This document shows positions 50,006 through 59,699 of a stretch of DNA of 64,000 bases, piece by piece. This DNA is from Bartonella sp. WD16.2. GTDB taxonomy: Bacteria; Pseudomonadota; Alphaproteobacteria; Rhizobiales; Rhizobiaceae. How positions within the stretch are numbered: the first letter of the stretch is position 1; each line of letters starts with the position of its first letter. The notes beneath the pieces were generated by a model, which was not told where the DNA came from, searched no databases, and was given only the letters and a program-made list of their open reading frames with translations. The position numbers and the translations under genes are program-made. The stretch covers positions 1,083,501-1,147,500 of the forward strand of contig NZ_CP019781.1 in the NCBI RefSeq assembly GCF_002022505.1, written 5' to 3'.

Positions 50006-50464
50006 ATTAACTGTTCAAATAATGAGTATACGCTTAGTTTTTCTGATAAGAGCAGTCTAACTTAGCTGATTTAAAATATGGATTAGGGGGGTAAGGTCAG
50101 ATGTGCCTTATAAGCATCAGTATATAAATCACAATTTTTAGCTGAATAAAAATTGTATTTTTTAGAATATAGGGGTCTTAGTTTTTTGCGAAAAATAATA
50201 ATTTTACTTACATTGAGAGTAGTTACTGAAGTCTGAAAGTTCATCATCAATTATTCGTAAATCAATAATAGTAAATGTATTTGAGAGCAAAGAGTTGCAT
50301 TTTTATCCACACATTGAAAAAAACAACTTGAACAATATTTTTTAGTCTGATAGCACTGCAAAAAGTGATAGGCCAAATTTATCTGGCAGACATGATGTCG
50401 TTCTATCATGAGCTATAAAAATAGCATGTCCCTCTTTAATTATTTTTCGTTAAGGGACACGATT

Positions 50465-51658
50465 ATGGGTTCAAGTATACTTACTAATAGATCTGCAATG
50501 ACTGCATTGCAGACACTTCGTGCAATTGATAATAATTTAGACAAATCAAAAGACCGTATTTCAACAGGTTTGCGTATTAACAATGCTGGTGATAATACAG
50601 CCTACTGGTCTATTTCATCAATGATGAAGCATGACAGTAATACAATGAGCACTGTTATTGATGCCATTAATTTAGGTAAAGAACAGGTGAGTATTGCTGC
50701 TACAGCTGTTGACCTAACCAAAGAAGCACTTGATGATATTCAAAAATCAATGGTTACTGTTAATGGAAAAGGTGAAGTTGATATTGCTAAGCTTCAAGAT
50801 TCAATGAAAGCAAATATGACGAACATTTCGAATGCAGTTCAGTCTTCTTCATTTGCTGGCAAAAACATGCTTTCCAATGGTGGTCAAACTGCTAGCATAG
50901 CTGCTGGTTATCGTCGTGAAGGTACAGCTGTCTATGTTGATATGATTGAAGTTGGTGGCCGTGAGTTGAATTTTGGTGTTATGAATGAGAATGGCACCAT
51001 TGATATGTCAAAAGGTATTTTGAAAAACATTTTCAATGTAGACGAAAAAAATGATGCTAAAAAAGCTATTAGTACTTTTGAGGCAGCAGAAAAAGTATAC
51101 AAGGGCCTGTTAAATGACATTGAAGATGCGAAAGCTGCATTGGCGGATTTGGTGTCCATATATGGTGACGTTACTGAGGATAAACCAGGAGGTAAAGAAA
51201 TAAAAGCGGCAAAGGAGAAAGTAAAAACGGCTGAAGACAAACTGACTACTGGTAAAGGGAACGAAACGTGGGCTAAAGCGCAAGCTGCTTTTAAAGTGGA
51301 AGCTAGTAAAGTTACCATAGCTGAATTTGTCAAAATAGAAGGAATTGGTGCAATGTCTTCAGATGGACAAAATATCCTTCTAGGCAGCCTTCAAAATAAA
51401 GTGCGCGATGCAGTTGATTTAACTCTTATTGCGGGTGCTAAGATTGGTGCTGCAGTTAACTTGATGAATACTCAGCTCGAATTTGTTAAAAGATTGTTAG
51501 ACAATGTTGATGCAGGGATCGGTTCAATGATTGATGCTGACATGAATGCAGAATCTGCAAAATTGTCTGCTTTGCAAGTTCAGCAACAGCTTGGTGTTCA
51601 AGCTCTTTCTATTGCAAATCAAGGTAGCCAGAATATCTTATTCTTGTTCCGTAATTAA
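50465..51658 (+). CDS. fla: Flagellin, copy 3 (divergent central domain)
   Basis: 397 residues from ATG 50465 with the same ribosome site. Apart from an isolated V-to-I change just after the divergent segment, residues outside the centre match copies 1 and 2. From about residue 192 to 269 of the 398-residue form the sequence differs at many positions and is one residue shorter (VDEKNDAKKAISTFEAAEK versus ADEKSNIAKSIETFEKAEK). This is the surface-exposed D2/D3-type region. The sharp edges of divergence suggest conversion of the flanks or selection on the exposed loop. Terminator follows at 51678. Confidence 0.96.
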   Translation: MGSSILTNRSAMTALQTLRAIDNNLDKSKDRISTGLRINNAGDNTAYWSISSMMKHDSNTMSTVIDAINLGKEQVSIAATAVDLTKEALDDIQKSMVTVNGKGEVDIAKLQDSMKANMTNISNAVQSSSFAGKNMLSNGGQTASIAAGYRREGTAVYVDMIEVGGRELNFGVMNENGTIDMSKGILKNIFNVDEKNDAKKAISTFEAAEKVYKGLLNDIEDAKAALADLVSIYGDVTEDKPGGKEIKAAKEKVKTAEDKLTTGKGNETWAKAQAAFKVEASKVTIAEFVKIEGIGAMSSDGQNILLGSLQNKVRDAVDLTLIAGAKIGAAVNLMNTQLEFVKRLLDNVDAGIGSMIDADMNAESAKLSALQVQQQLGVQALSIANQGSQNILFLFRN

Positions 51659-51677
51659 TTTCATAACATTCTTATGT

Positions 51678-51708
51678 AAAAAGGCTGCGCACCCGCGTGG
51701 CCTTTTTT
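51678..51708 (+). terminator. Terminator of flagellin copy 3
   Basis: Same hairpin as the other copies, with the loop changed from CATTC to CACCC and the T tail kept. Confidence 0.82.
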
Positions 51709-51813
51709 ATTAACTGTTCAAATAGTAAATATCTCGAATGAGAAATATATTGCTTAAGTCAATAAACTTCAAACTTCTTGCATCTTTTTAAAATACGAAA
51801 AAATAATCTAAGA

Positions 51814-51841
51814 TTGACTTTTTTATGCTTTTCCTTATAGG
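51814..51841 (+). promoter_or_regulatory. Probable promoter of rpmH-rnpA-yidC-engB
   Basis: TTGACT at 51814-51819 and TATAGG at 51836-51841 with a 16-base spacer, about 100 bases before the rpmH start and in the only spacer before this operon. Confidence 0.5.
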
Positions 51842-51942
51842 GTAAGCACTTACCTTAGAATTATCTGATGGAATAAGATTATTCATCGAGTGTATTATTG
51901 TGCTATAGAACTAAGAAGGGCCGCACAACGGTATTTGAATAA

Positions 51943-52077
51943 ATGAAACGTACTTATCAACCCTCTAAACTTGTTCGTAAACGTCGCCATGGATTTCGTG
52001 CCCGTATGGCAACAGCTAGTGGGCGTAAAATCATTTCAGCCAGGCGTAATCGCGGACGGAAGCGGTTATCTGCTTGA
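51943..52077 (+). CDS. rpmH: 50S ribosomal protein L34
   Basis: A 44-residue, very basic protein starting [20 protein letters not shown] and ending [18 protein letters not shown], full length for L34 and too short for ordinary frame listings. It is a component of the large ribosomal subunit. It is followed ~100 bases later by rnpA, the conserved pairing in bacteria. Confidence 0.96.
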   Translation: MKRTYQPSKLVRKRRHGFRARMATASGRKIISARRNRGRKRLSA

Positions 52078-52178
52078 TTCTTTGAATTTTTACAACAGAT
52101 TGAATGTCGTTAGTTATTTTTTCATTATGAATCTTTGGTGCCTGTCTTTTCTGTAAAAGGCAGGCATTTAGTAAAGCT

Positions 52179-52565
52179 ATGAAGCATCTTTCAATGAAGC
52201 AAAAACACCCCTGCCGCATTCGTAAAAGAGCAGATTTCTTGGCTGCACGCACAGGAGAAAAACGACGTGGTCCTCTATTTCTACTTGAAATTAAACCTCG
52301 TGAACAAACAGCAGAAATAAAACATCCTCTTGTTGCACGTGTAGGCTTTACTGTAACGCGTAAAAATGGCAATGCCGTCAAACGTAATCGCATTAAAAGG
52401 CGTCTACGTGAAGCAGTTCGAATTGGACTAAAAAATAACATAGAAGCAGGAACCGATTATGTCATTGTAGCTCATCCCGATGCACTGCATGCACCGTTTT
52501 CATCTCTGATCAATGAATTAAACCGACGAATAAAGCCAAAAATTAAAAACCAGCAACGGCAATAG
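52179..52565 (+). CDS. rnpA: Ribonuclease P protein component
   Basis: The 128-residue basic protein carries the RnpA signature: [41 protein letters not shown] at about 64-91, and YVIVAHPDA. With the RNase P RNA (not in the window) it matures tRNA 5' ends. The start is ATG 52179, or the ATG five codons later. The yidC start is 11 bases after its stop. Confidence 0.95.
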   Translation: MKHLSMKQKHPCRIRKRADFLAARTGEKRRGPLFLLEIKPREQTAEIKHPLVARVGFTVTRKNGNAVKRNRIKRRLREAVRIGLKNNIEAGTDYVIVAHPDALHAPFSSLINELNRRIKPKIKNQQRQ

Positions 52566-52576
52566 GATAAGTACAA

Positions 52577-54415
52577 ATGGAATATAATCGTAATTTTTTT
52601 ATCGCCATTGGATTATCTCTTATTATTTTTGTCGCATGGCATTTTTTTTATGTTATTCCCCAACAAACAAAACTACAAGAAATGCAAATAATGGCACAAC
52701 AATTGTCAAAACAAAGTTCAGAACTTCCCACAACTGATGTGCATTTCTCTGATACTGCTCAAACAAGTGAATCAGGGGGTGTATCTGACCGCCCTATGAC
52801 GCCTGAAAACCGTAGTGTAGAATTGGCTAAAACAAATCGTATTGCAATTAAAACTGATGAATTAGAAGGTTCTATTAATCTTGTTGGTGCACAATTTGAT
52901 GACCTTTTTCTCAAAAAATATCGCTTAACTGTAGATAAAGGATCGCCGGAAATTGCTTTGCTCAATCCTAATGGATTCAATACAACTTATCTTGCTGAAT
53001 TTGGTTTTACGAGTTCATCTCTACCAGCAACAGCATTGCCACAATCTCATACACAATGGCAGATAGAAGGTGAAAATACGACTCTAACCCCTTCAACACC
53101 TGTCACTTTAATCTACAATAATGGACAAGGACAAATTTTCCGTCGTACTCTCTCAATCGACAATCATTACATGTTCACCATTGAAGATTCTATCAAAAAT
53201 GAAAGTGACAATCCTGTATATCTTTCGCCTTATGCCCGAGTTGCACGTGCAGCTCCACCAGAATACACAAATGCAACTTATTTGCTCCATGAAGGTATGA
53301 TTGGTGTCGCGGGGGATTCACTCAAAACAGAAACATATAAAAATCTAGAAGAGCTCAACCCAAATTCTGGAAATGGTCAGAAAAGCATGATTTTCTCCAA
53401 AGTTACAGGAGGTTGGATTGGTATCACTGATAAATATTGGGCTGTAGTGGTTATCCCTCCACAAGATCAAGAATATACAAGTCGTTTTATTTATTTTAAT
53501 CAACTAAATACCCACTATCAATCCGACTTACAAAGTGCTCTTTTAACAGTTGCTCCCAATGAAACAAAAACTATTACAAATCACCTCTTTGCGGGTGCAA
53601 AACAAGTTGGGATCATTAACCGTTATCAAAATCAATTAAAGATTAAGAAATTTGGTCTTTTAATTGATTGGGGTTGGTTTGATTTTATCACCAAACCAAT
53701 GTTTGCTCTTATTGATATCTTTTATAAACAAACAGGAAATTTTGGTATTGCCATTCTTCTTGTTACAGTGCTCTTGAAAGTACTTCTATTCCCGCTTGCT
53801 AATAAATCTTATAAATCTATGGCACGCATGAAGTTAGTGCAACCAATGATGCAAGAAATAAAGGAAAAATATGCAGATGACCGAGTTAAACAGCAACAAG
53901 CAGTGATAGAATTGTACAAAACTCAAAAAATCAATCCTCTTGCGGGCTGTTGGCCAATGCTAGTTCAATTTCCAATATTTTTTGCTCTTTATAAAGTTCT
54001 TTATATTACCATTGAAATGCGACATGCACCTTTCTTTGGTTGGATTCAAGATTTAGCAGCACCTGATCCAACATCTATTTTTAACCTATTTGGCTTATTA
54101 CCTTATGAAGTTCCAGCATTTCTTATCCTTGGTGCATGGCCTTTAATCATGGGGATAACAATGTTTCTACAGATGCATATGAACCCAACTCCTCCAGATC
54201 CAACACAAGCTATGATTTTCACATGGATGCCAGTTATTTTTACCTTTATGCTAGCTTCCTTCCCAGCTGGTCTTGTTATTTATTGGGCATGGAATAATAC
54301 ATTGTCAATTATTCAGCAAGGCATCATGATGAAACGTCAAGGCGTGAAAATTGAGCTTTTTGATAATCTTAAAGCTATGTTCCATAAGAAATCTAAAAAA
54401 GAAGGACATAAATGA
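52577..54415 (+). CDS. yidC: Membrane protein insertase YidC
   Basis: 612 residues: an N-terminal helix ([20 protein letters not shown]), a large periplasmic beta-domain of ~300 residues ([21 protein letters not shown]) and the conserved C-terminal insertase core with five helices ([64 protein letters not shown]). Known role: insertion and folding of inner-membrane proteins with or without Sec. It overlaps engB by four bases (ATGA). Confidence 0.97.
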   Translation: MEYNRNFFIAIGLSLIIFVAWHFFYVIPQQTKLQEMQIMAQQLSKQSSELPTTDVHFSDTAQTSESGGVSDRPMTPENRSVELAKTNRIAIKTDELEGSINLVGAQFDDLFLKKYRLTVDKGSPEIALLNPNGFNTTYLAEFGFTSSSLPATALPQSHTQWQIEGENTTLTPSTPVTLIYNNGQGQIFRRTLSIDNHYMFTIEDSIKNESDNPVYLSPYARVARAAPPEYTNATYLLHEGMIGVAGDSLKTETYKNLEELNPNSGNGQKSMIFSKVTGGWIGITDKYWAVVVIPPQDQEYTSRFIYFNQLNTHYQSDLQSALLTVAPNETKTITNHLFAGAKQVGIINRYQNQLKIKKFGLLIDWGWFDFITKPMFALIDIFYKQTGNFGIAILLVTVLLKVLLFPLANKSYKSMARMKLVQPMMQEIKEKYADDRVKQQQAVIELYKTQKINPLAGCWPMLVQFPIFFALYKVLYITIEMRHAPFFGWIQDLAAPDPTSIFNLFGLLPYEVPAFLILGAWPLIMGITMFLQMHMNPTPPDPTQAMIFTWMPVIFTFMLASFPAGLVIYWAWNNTLSIIQQGIMMKRQGVKIELFDNLKAMFHKKSKKEGHK

Positions 54416-55059
54416 CAAAACGTCCTACAACTTCTGGGATTTTTTTTCGTAATTGGATTTTCATTCGTAGTGTACCCGCAATACAACATCTTCCACCTGA
54501 GGGCCCCCCAGAAATTGCATTTGTAGGACGCTCTAATGTTGGAAAATCTTCCCTAATCAATGCACTGGTGCAACAAAAAGGTTTAGCACGCACTTCAAAT
54601 ACACCAGGGCGTACTCAGGAGCTTAATTACTTTATACCTGACAGTTTAAGTGATCAGAAAGAAAACTTTCCCCCTATAGCACTTGTCGACATGCCAGGTT
54701 ATGGTTTTGCCAAAGCTCCTCCAAATTGCATTGAAACATGGACACATTTGATCTTTGATTATTTGCGGGGTCGTACAACACTTAAACGCGCTTATGTTTT
54801 AATTGACTCACGTCATGGAATTAAAAAAAATGATACAGATGTCTTAGATCTTCTGGATAAAGCAGCAGTTTCTTATCAAATTGTTTTAACCAAAAGTGAT
54901 AAAATCAAACCAAATGCACTTGAAACTTTAGTAACTGCTACAAAAAAAAATATTTTAAAACATCCAGCTGCTTATCCAGAGCTACTAATCACCTCTTCAC
55001 AAAAAGCTTCGGGGTTAGAAGAGTTGCGTGCAGCTATCTTGCAAGCAGTTACGCAATAA
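54412..55059 (+). CDS. engB: Ribosome-biogenesis GTP-binding protein YihA/YsxC (EngB)
   Basis: The 215-residue TRAFAC GTPase shows the P-loop [17 protein letters not shown] near 37-53, switch-I [17 protein letters not shown]3 [11 protein letters not shown]4 LTKSDKIK and G5 TSSQKASG. Known role: assembly of the large ribosomal subunit. It is translationally coupled to yidC. The argB gene that commonly follows in relatives is not here. Confidence 0.95.
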   Translation: MTKRPTTSGIFFRNWIFIRSVPAIQHLPPEGPPEIAFVGRSNVGKSSLINALVQQKGLARTSNTPGRTQELNYFIPDSLSDQKENFPPIALVDMPGYGFAKAPPNCIETWTHLIFDYLRGRTTLKRAYVLIDSRHGIKKNDTDVLDLLDKAAVSYQIVLTKSDKIKPNALETLVTATKKNILKHPAAYPELLITSSQKASGLEELRAAILQAVTQ

Positions 55060-55193
55060 GATGATATCTTTCTTAAGAGATTATTAAACATAACTGTTAG
55101 CAATTACTAATGAGCTTGTTCTTTCAACAAAGCATCTTTATAAAAATCCTATTATATTAAGAAATCTACCGACTCTATTTAAGCACATAAATT

Positions 55194-55886
55194 ATGCTCA
55201 CACTTTTTCATCATCCCCTATCTTCTGCCTCTCGTTTTATACGTCTTATTCTCGAAGAATATGGTATAGCAACCCATCTTATTGAAGAATATGAATGGAC
55301 AAGAAAACCTGAATTTCTTGCTCTTAATCCAGCGGGACATTTGCCCGTTTTCCTTGCTGAACATGAAATACCATTATCGGGTGCTACCGTGATTTATGAA
55401 TATTTAGATGAAACGCGTGGCAGTTTACGACCAGATAAACAATTTTTTCCAGCAAATCCTTTAGAACGTGCCGAAGTACGCCGTCTTAATGATTGGTTTT
55501 TAAACAAACTTGAAAATGAAGTTACGCGTCATATTGTGCGAGAGCGAATCTATAAACGTGAAATGCCATTAGCCATTGGTGGTGGAGCTCCTAATTCGCA
55601 AATTTTACGCAATGCACGTGCTAATATTCCACCACACATGAATTACTTGAATTGGCTTTGCACATCCCGTGATTGGTTAGCTGGATCTATATTGTCCTAT
55701 GCAGATTTAGCAGCTGCAGCTTCTATTTCTATACTTGATTTTTTGGGAGAAATTGATTGGGAGCAATTTCCTTCTATTCGAGAATGGTATATGCGGATTA
55801 AATCTCGCCCTTCTTTTCGCCCTCTTTTAAATGATCGGATTCGTGGAACTACGCCTAGTTCTCATTACACTGATCTGGACTTCTAA
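55194..55886 (+). CDS. Glutathione S-transferase family protein
   Basis: The 230-residue protein has the N-terminal thioredoxin-fold GST domain (LFHHPLSSASRFIRLILEEYGI, LNPAGHLPVFLAEHEIPLSGATVIYEYLDE) and an alpha-helical C-terminal domain (DWLAGSILSYADLAAAASISILDFLG, containing the N-capping motif). The Ser-rich start HPLSSAS probably supplies the active Ser. Substrates unknown. A separate unit downstream of engB. Confidence 0.9.
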   Translation: MLTLFHHPLSSASRFIRLILEEYGIATHLIEEYEWTRKPEFLALNPAGHLPVFLAEHEIPLSGATVIYEYLDETRGSLRPDKQFFPANPLERAEVRRLNDWFLNKLENEVTRHIVRERIYKREMPLAIGGGAPNSQILRNARANIPPHMNYLNWLCTSRDWLAGSILSYADLAAAASISILDFLGEIDWEQFPSIREWYMRIKSRPSFRPLLNDRIRGTTPSSHYTDLDF

Positions 55887-56375
55887 TTTGTCAATAAATA
55901 CTGTATTTTACAGCTACCTTATATTGACCAATAAATAACAATTTTAGTTGGAATTTTTATTAAATTGTAAAAAAGAAATTCCTGTATATCATTAAATTAA
56001 AGAAAGTATTTAACTTTGTTCATATAACAGTCATAAATAATATTATTGAAATAATTTACATAAAGATAAACAAAATGTGTATTTAATTTCAAAATTAATA
56101 TACAATAAATAGAGAAACTTATCACTGATTGTAGTAAAATACATTAAAATTACACTAAATTTCAAAATGTACTTTTAAAATACTTTATACATACTTACAA
56201 AAGTGTTCATTTGTTATAATGATAATAAGTATATTACTTATACAAGTTCCACATAAATTAATCATCAGTTTAAACCATTAAATGTACTAAATTTAGCTTT
56301 ATATGGAAAAAGAATAGTTGGCAAAAAAAAGAATTTGCCTATACTCAAGGAGTAAAGTGTCACAAGGAGAAAAAC
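55887..56375. other. Intergenic region, no gene seen
   Basis: About 490 very AT-rich bases before dapB, with no frame, RNA or strong hairpin. A CACAAGGAG ribosome site lies just before the dapB ATG. Confidence 0.4.
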
Positions 56376-57182
56376 ATGCGCCTTGCAGTTGTTGGTGCCA
56401 ATGGGAGAATGGGGCGTGCGTTAATTACAGCTCTCCAACATAGAAAAAGTGTAGAACTTTGTGGTGTGCTTGTGCGCAAAGGGTCACCCTTTGTAGGAAA
56501 AGACGCCAGCGTATTGATTGGTTCAAATATTCTTGGAATCCCAATTACTGATGATCCTGAAAAGGCCTTTTCTAATGCTGAAGGTATTTTAGACTTTTCC
56601 CAGCCACAAGCTACTATTATCTACGCTGATTATGCAGCCCAAAAAGGCATTGTTCACATTATAGGGACAACAGGATTTAGCAAAGAAGAGGAAGCACAAA
56701 TTGCAACTTCTGCGATGCACACAACAATTGTTAAATCTGGAAATATGAGCCTTGGAATTAATCTTTTGGCTAACCTTGTAAAGAAAGCAGCTAAAACATT
56801 AACATCTGAAGACTTTGATATTGAAATTTCTGAAATGCACCATTTTGGCAAAGTTGATGCTCCTTCTGGAACAGCTCTTCTTCTTGGAAATGCGGCAGCA
56901 GAAGGACGCAATGTTCAGTTCCAAGATGTCTATGTTAGCGAACGTAAAGGCTATACAGGCGAACGCAAAAAAGGCACTATTGGTTTTGCTTGTTTACGGG
57001 GTGGAACAGTTGTCGGAGACCATAGTGTTATTTTTGCAGGTCCAAATGAACACATTGTTCTTTCACATTCAGCACAAGAACGTTCTATTTTTGCCAACGG
57101 TGCATTAAAAGCAGCTCTGTGGGCAAGAAATCATAAAAATGGTCTTTATTCAATGCTGGATGTTTTAGATCTGAACGATTAA
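56376..57182 (+). CDS. dapB: 4-hydroxy-tetrahydrodipicolinate reductase
   Basis: 268 residues: the NAD(P)H-binding N-terminus [35 protein letters not shown], and the catalytic signature [19 protein letters not shown] near 150-168 with the conserved His and Lys. Known role: second step of the diaminopimelate/lysine branch, cytoplasmic. It is followed 30 bases later by gpmA, likely co-transcribed. Confidence 0.96.
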   Translation: MRLAVVGANGRMGRALITALQHRKSVELCGVLVRKGSPFVGKDASVLIGSNILGIPITDDPEKAFSNAEGILDFSQPQATIIYADYAAQKGIVHIIGTTGFSKEEEAQIATSAMHTTIVKSGNMSLGINLLANLVKKAAKTLTSEDFDIEISEMHHFGKVDAPSGTALLLGNAAAEGRNVQFQDVYVSERKGYTGERKKGTIGFACLRGGTVVGDHSVIFAGPNEHIVLSHSAQERSIFANGALKAALWARNHKNGLYSMLDVLDLND

Positions 57183-57212
57183 CGTTAATCAATCAATTTC
57201 AGGAAATTTATA

Positions 57213-57833
57213 ATGGGACGTACACTTGTATTAATCCGTCATGGACAAAGTGAATGGAACCTTAAAAACCTTTTTACTGGTTGGAAAGATCCAGATTTGA
57301 CAGAAAAAGGTTATGCAGAAGCAATAAAAGCAGGAAAAAAACTAAAAGAATCTGGCTTAAAATTTGATGTTGCTTATACATCAGCCTTACAGCGAGCACA
57401 AAAAACTGCTCAGCATATTTTAGAACAAACAGAACAAACAGATTTGCAATTGATAAAAAATTCAGCATTGAATGAACGCGATTATGGCGATTTATCCGGC
57501 TTAAATAAAGATGATGCTTGTCAAAAATGGGGGCAAGAACAAGTGCATATATGGCGCCGTTCTTATGCCATTGCCCCACCCAATGGGGAAAGCCTGCGTG
57601 ATACAGGTGCGCGTGTCTGGCCTTATTATTTTTACCATATTCAGCCCCACATTTTACGCTCCAAAACTGTTTTAATTGTAGCGCATGGCAATTCTCTTCG
57701 TGCTCTTATTATGGCACTTGAAGGTCTAAGCACTGAAGAAATCATATCTCAAGAATTAGCAACTGGTGTCCCTATTATTTATGACTTCAATTCTGATTCA
57801 ACAATTTTATCAAAAAAAATCATTACGTCTTAA
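57213..57833 (+). CDS. gpmA: 2,3-bisphosphoglycerate-dependent phosphoglycerate mutase
   Basis: 206 residues: the phospho-His motif [27 protein letters not shown] near 7-33, [24 protein letters not shown] and the second His in [17 protein letters not shown] near 149-165. It is shorter than E. coli GpmA (about 250), as known for Rhizobiales forms that lack the C-terminal tail. It interconverts 3- and 2-phosphoglycerate in glycolysis. AGGAAATTTATA precedes the ATG. Confidence 0.95.
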   Translation: MGRTLVLIRHGQSEWNLKNLFTGWKDPDLTEKGYAEAIKAGKKLKESGLKFDVAYTSALQRAQKTAQHILEQTEQTDLQLIKNSALNERDYGDLSGLNKDDACQKWGQEQVHIWRRSYAIAPPNGESLRDTGARVWPYYFYHIQPHILRSKTVLIVAHGNSLRALIMALEGLSTEEIISQELATGVPIIYDFNSDSTILSKKIITS

Positions 57834-57900
57834 ATTATTATAATTGCGATTTATAGAAATAAGCACCCTAACTCTAATATTTTTAGTAGAGTAATGATCA

Positions 57901-57929
57901 TTGACAGAGTTACTTCTCAAGCTTAGATA
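57901..57929 (+). promoter_or_regulatory. Promoter of tRNA-Leu
   Basis: A consensus TTGACA at 57901-57906 and TAGATA at 57924-57929 with a 17-base spacer, ten bases before the mature tRNA 5' end. Confidence 0.7.
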
Positions 57930-57938
57930 AATTCCATT

Positions 57939-58023
57939 GCCCAGATGGCGGAATTGGTAGACGCGCAGGTTTCAGGTACCTGTACTGCAAGGTGTGGAGG
58001 TTCGAGTCCTCTTCTGGGCACCA
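57939..58023 (+). tRNA. tRNA-Leu (CAG)
   Basis: An 85-base tRNA including an encoded 3' CCA. The acceptor GCCCAGA pairs with TCTGGGC, the anticodon stem CAGGT/ACCTG holds loop TTCAGGT with anticodon CAG, a long variable arm marks class II, and the T arm GAGG/CCTC holds TTCGAGT. Phage-derived relics begin ~110 bases downstream, suggesting the 3' end once served as an attachment site. No second copy of the tRNA 3' end was found in the window. Confidence 0.95.
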
Positions 58024-58133
58024 TCTTTTACCTTTAACATGTTGAAATATATAGATTTTTACTTAATTAGATAATTTTTAGTCCACCATTTAGTCTACTC
58101 TTTAGAGTTTATATAATTTTATCTAAATTTGTG

Positions 58134-58320
58134 TTATTTGCAGCTTATTTCCTTTGGTATAAATGCCAAGATTTCTTTTTTTCTCCATCTTACTGATTTG
58201 CCCAACTTATATGGTTTGGGAACCTCGTATTACCCAATTGCGAATCGTTGTTGTCGATACGCTAAAAAACTGAGCACATTCACGTATTATGACATATCTA
58301 TCACCATCATTAAATATCAT
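58134..58320 (-). pseudogene. AlpA-like phage helix-turn-helix regulator, frameshifted
   Basis: From ATG 58320 the frame reads RYVIIRECAQFFSVSTTTIRNWV, a MerR/AlpA-type helix-turn-helix. After GTAATACGA the homologous continuation (EVPKPYKLGKSVRWRKKEIL, then AFIPKEISCK and stop at 58134) is in another frame. Such small regulators control prophage excision. About 62 codons if repaired. The frameshift is near 58225-58230, and the neighbours are decayed, so this is a genuine relic. Confidence 0.7.
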
Positions 58321-58392
58321 CTCATTGCCTTTCTCTTTAATGAGTGGGAGCGCTTAAGGAGACATGTAAGTAACAGAGCTCCCCCCATAGGT

Positions 58393-59015
58393 TTAAGCAG
58401 CTTGTATAAAGATTTTCATTTCTTGTTCTATTTCTTCTAAAAGTGCTTCTACAGCTTTATTAATGCGTTCAATCTGTTCATCATCGCGTGAGATGCGTTG
58501 AATTTTGATATATAAATGAGATGATTTATCTATAAACCAAGGATAATAGCTGACAAAATTACACCATTTTCATCCTGTGCAAGCCATTTGGAATTGCATT
58601 TGTAAGATATATTCAGGCTTGATTTTATCATCTCGTAAAAAACGTACACGCGTCGTTGCTTGAGAATATTTGACCTTTATAAAGCCTTCATCCCCAATGA
58701 GACCTATCAGGATTAGTACTTACCATTTCAATTGTCGGATGGGGAATAAATCCACATCGGGTGATAGCAATTTCACATTTGAGGCTGTATTTTTTAATCA
58801 CTCTCTTTTTGCGTTTATTTCCCCATTTTATAGCTGGTATTTTATAAAATGATATTGTTTCATCTCTTAAACATTTTGCGATAAATCTAAGTTTGTACCC
58901 TTCTCCTCATATTTACTTGTCGGCAAACTTTTAGCTGTTCTACTGATAATGCTATCAATGTTTGAAGCTGTAACTTTTCTTAAACGAGCTTGAAATCACT
59001 CTGTTTGTGTTTGTT
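58393..59015 (-). pseudogene. YqaJ-type phage exonuclease relic
   Basis: Fragments in several frames line up with the YqaJ/lambda-exonuclease family. These are FQARLRKVTASNIDSIISRTA (preceded by TGA where Trp is expected), then IGDEGFIKVKYSQATTRVRFL, then LQMQFQMACTG, and the tail RINKAVEALLEEIEQEMK. Stops and frameshifts separate them. Intact members resect DNA ends in phage recombination together with Bet/RecT, whose relic lies next. Non-functional here. Confidence 0.75.
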
Positions 59016-59082
59016 TTTTAACTCTTTGATTGGCGTAAGCAATTCACTAAATACCCTCTCGTTTTTGGGATTATAATTAGTC

Positions 59083-59633
59083 TCATTTGCAGCAAATAAT
59101 TTCGTGAATAAGATCGACTACATCTTCTTTTTCATAAAAAGCTTTATCTTCTTCATAAAAAAAGGCCAACAGAACCGAGGGTATAACGTGCACATTGTTT
59201 AATTGCTTCATTCTGCAGCATGCGAACAGGATATTTCCGCCAATGTTTTGTGTCTTGTTTGCAATCTTTTAAATATTCTGTGATTTTTATTGGATGTTTT
59301 ACTGTTCTTCAAATACATAGCGCATGTAACAGAAAGCAGATTGCCTTCGTTATCGTCGTTCTTTTGAAGTGTTATATTATCAAGGGTGGGATTTGATTAT
59401 CTTGGTCCCCCCAGTGGTTGTAGCAACTGGGATGATGCCATTTTTTTAGGAACAGCGTATATTTCTTTTCCTAAAGGATTTAAGTTATACTCATTGGCAA
59501 GATAAATAAAGTCTTCAAAATCTTCTTCAAAAATATTGAAATTGATACAGGTTTTAAAGAGTGCTTCACGAAACTCTTGTTCTGATAAATTATATTTCTG
59601 CGCTACTTTTGCTATGAAGGAAGTTGTCATCAT
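59083..59633 (-). pseudogene. Phage recombination protein Bet/RecT relic
   Basis: The N-terminal part is intact: TTSFIAKVAQKYNLSEQEF, DFEDFIYLANEYNLNPLGKE, IYAVPKK. The frame then breaks in an A7 run; the next frame continues NGIIPVATTTGG. Further on, PIKITEYLKDCKQDTKHW, MLQNEAIKQCARYTLGSVG and KEDVVDLIHEII match the Bet C-terminal half in other frames. Intact Bet anneals single strands in phage recombination. With the YqaJ relic it forms a typical exonuclease-annealase pair. Confidence 0.78.
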
Positions 59634-59699
59634 TATTTTCTCTAATTTTGAGATGCACCTTACCTGTGGCATGAAAAACACGTGTATTGAAAAAGCTCA

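Larger units (their letters stand above)
48420..50019 (+). repeat. Direct repeat unit A (flagellin copy 2)
   Basis: This block matches 50126-51725 at a 1706-base offset over the upstream spacer and the first part of the gene, then after the variable central part again to the end of the terminator. The upstream parts differ by scattered single bases; the shared start is the ATCAC(G/A)ATTTTTAGCTGAATAAA stretch. Confidence 0.85.
48581..50195. repeat. Inverted repeat arm 2 (flagellin copy 2 plus flanks)
   Basis: Reverse complement of 42004-43618. It carries a 31-base relic of the proC-like gene end (starting GCAAAGAGTTGC) although no proC gene is here, showing that this copy was derived from the proC-adjacent locus or recombined with it. 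Confidence 0.9.
50126..51725 (+). repeat. Direct repeat unit B (flagellin copy 3)
   Basis: Second tandem unit. Identity with unit A ends at AACTGTTCAAATA near 51725, after which the sequence becomes unique and leads to rpmH. The proC-tail relic is again present at about 50287. Confidence 0.85.

Noticed and set aside
42244..51658. The flagellin repeats as an insertion sequence or composite transposon
   Set aside because: No transposase, terminal inverted repeats or target duplications are seen; the repeated unit is the flagellin gene and its spacers only.
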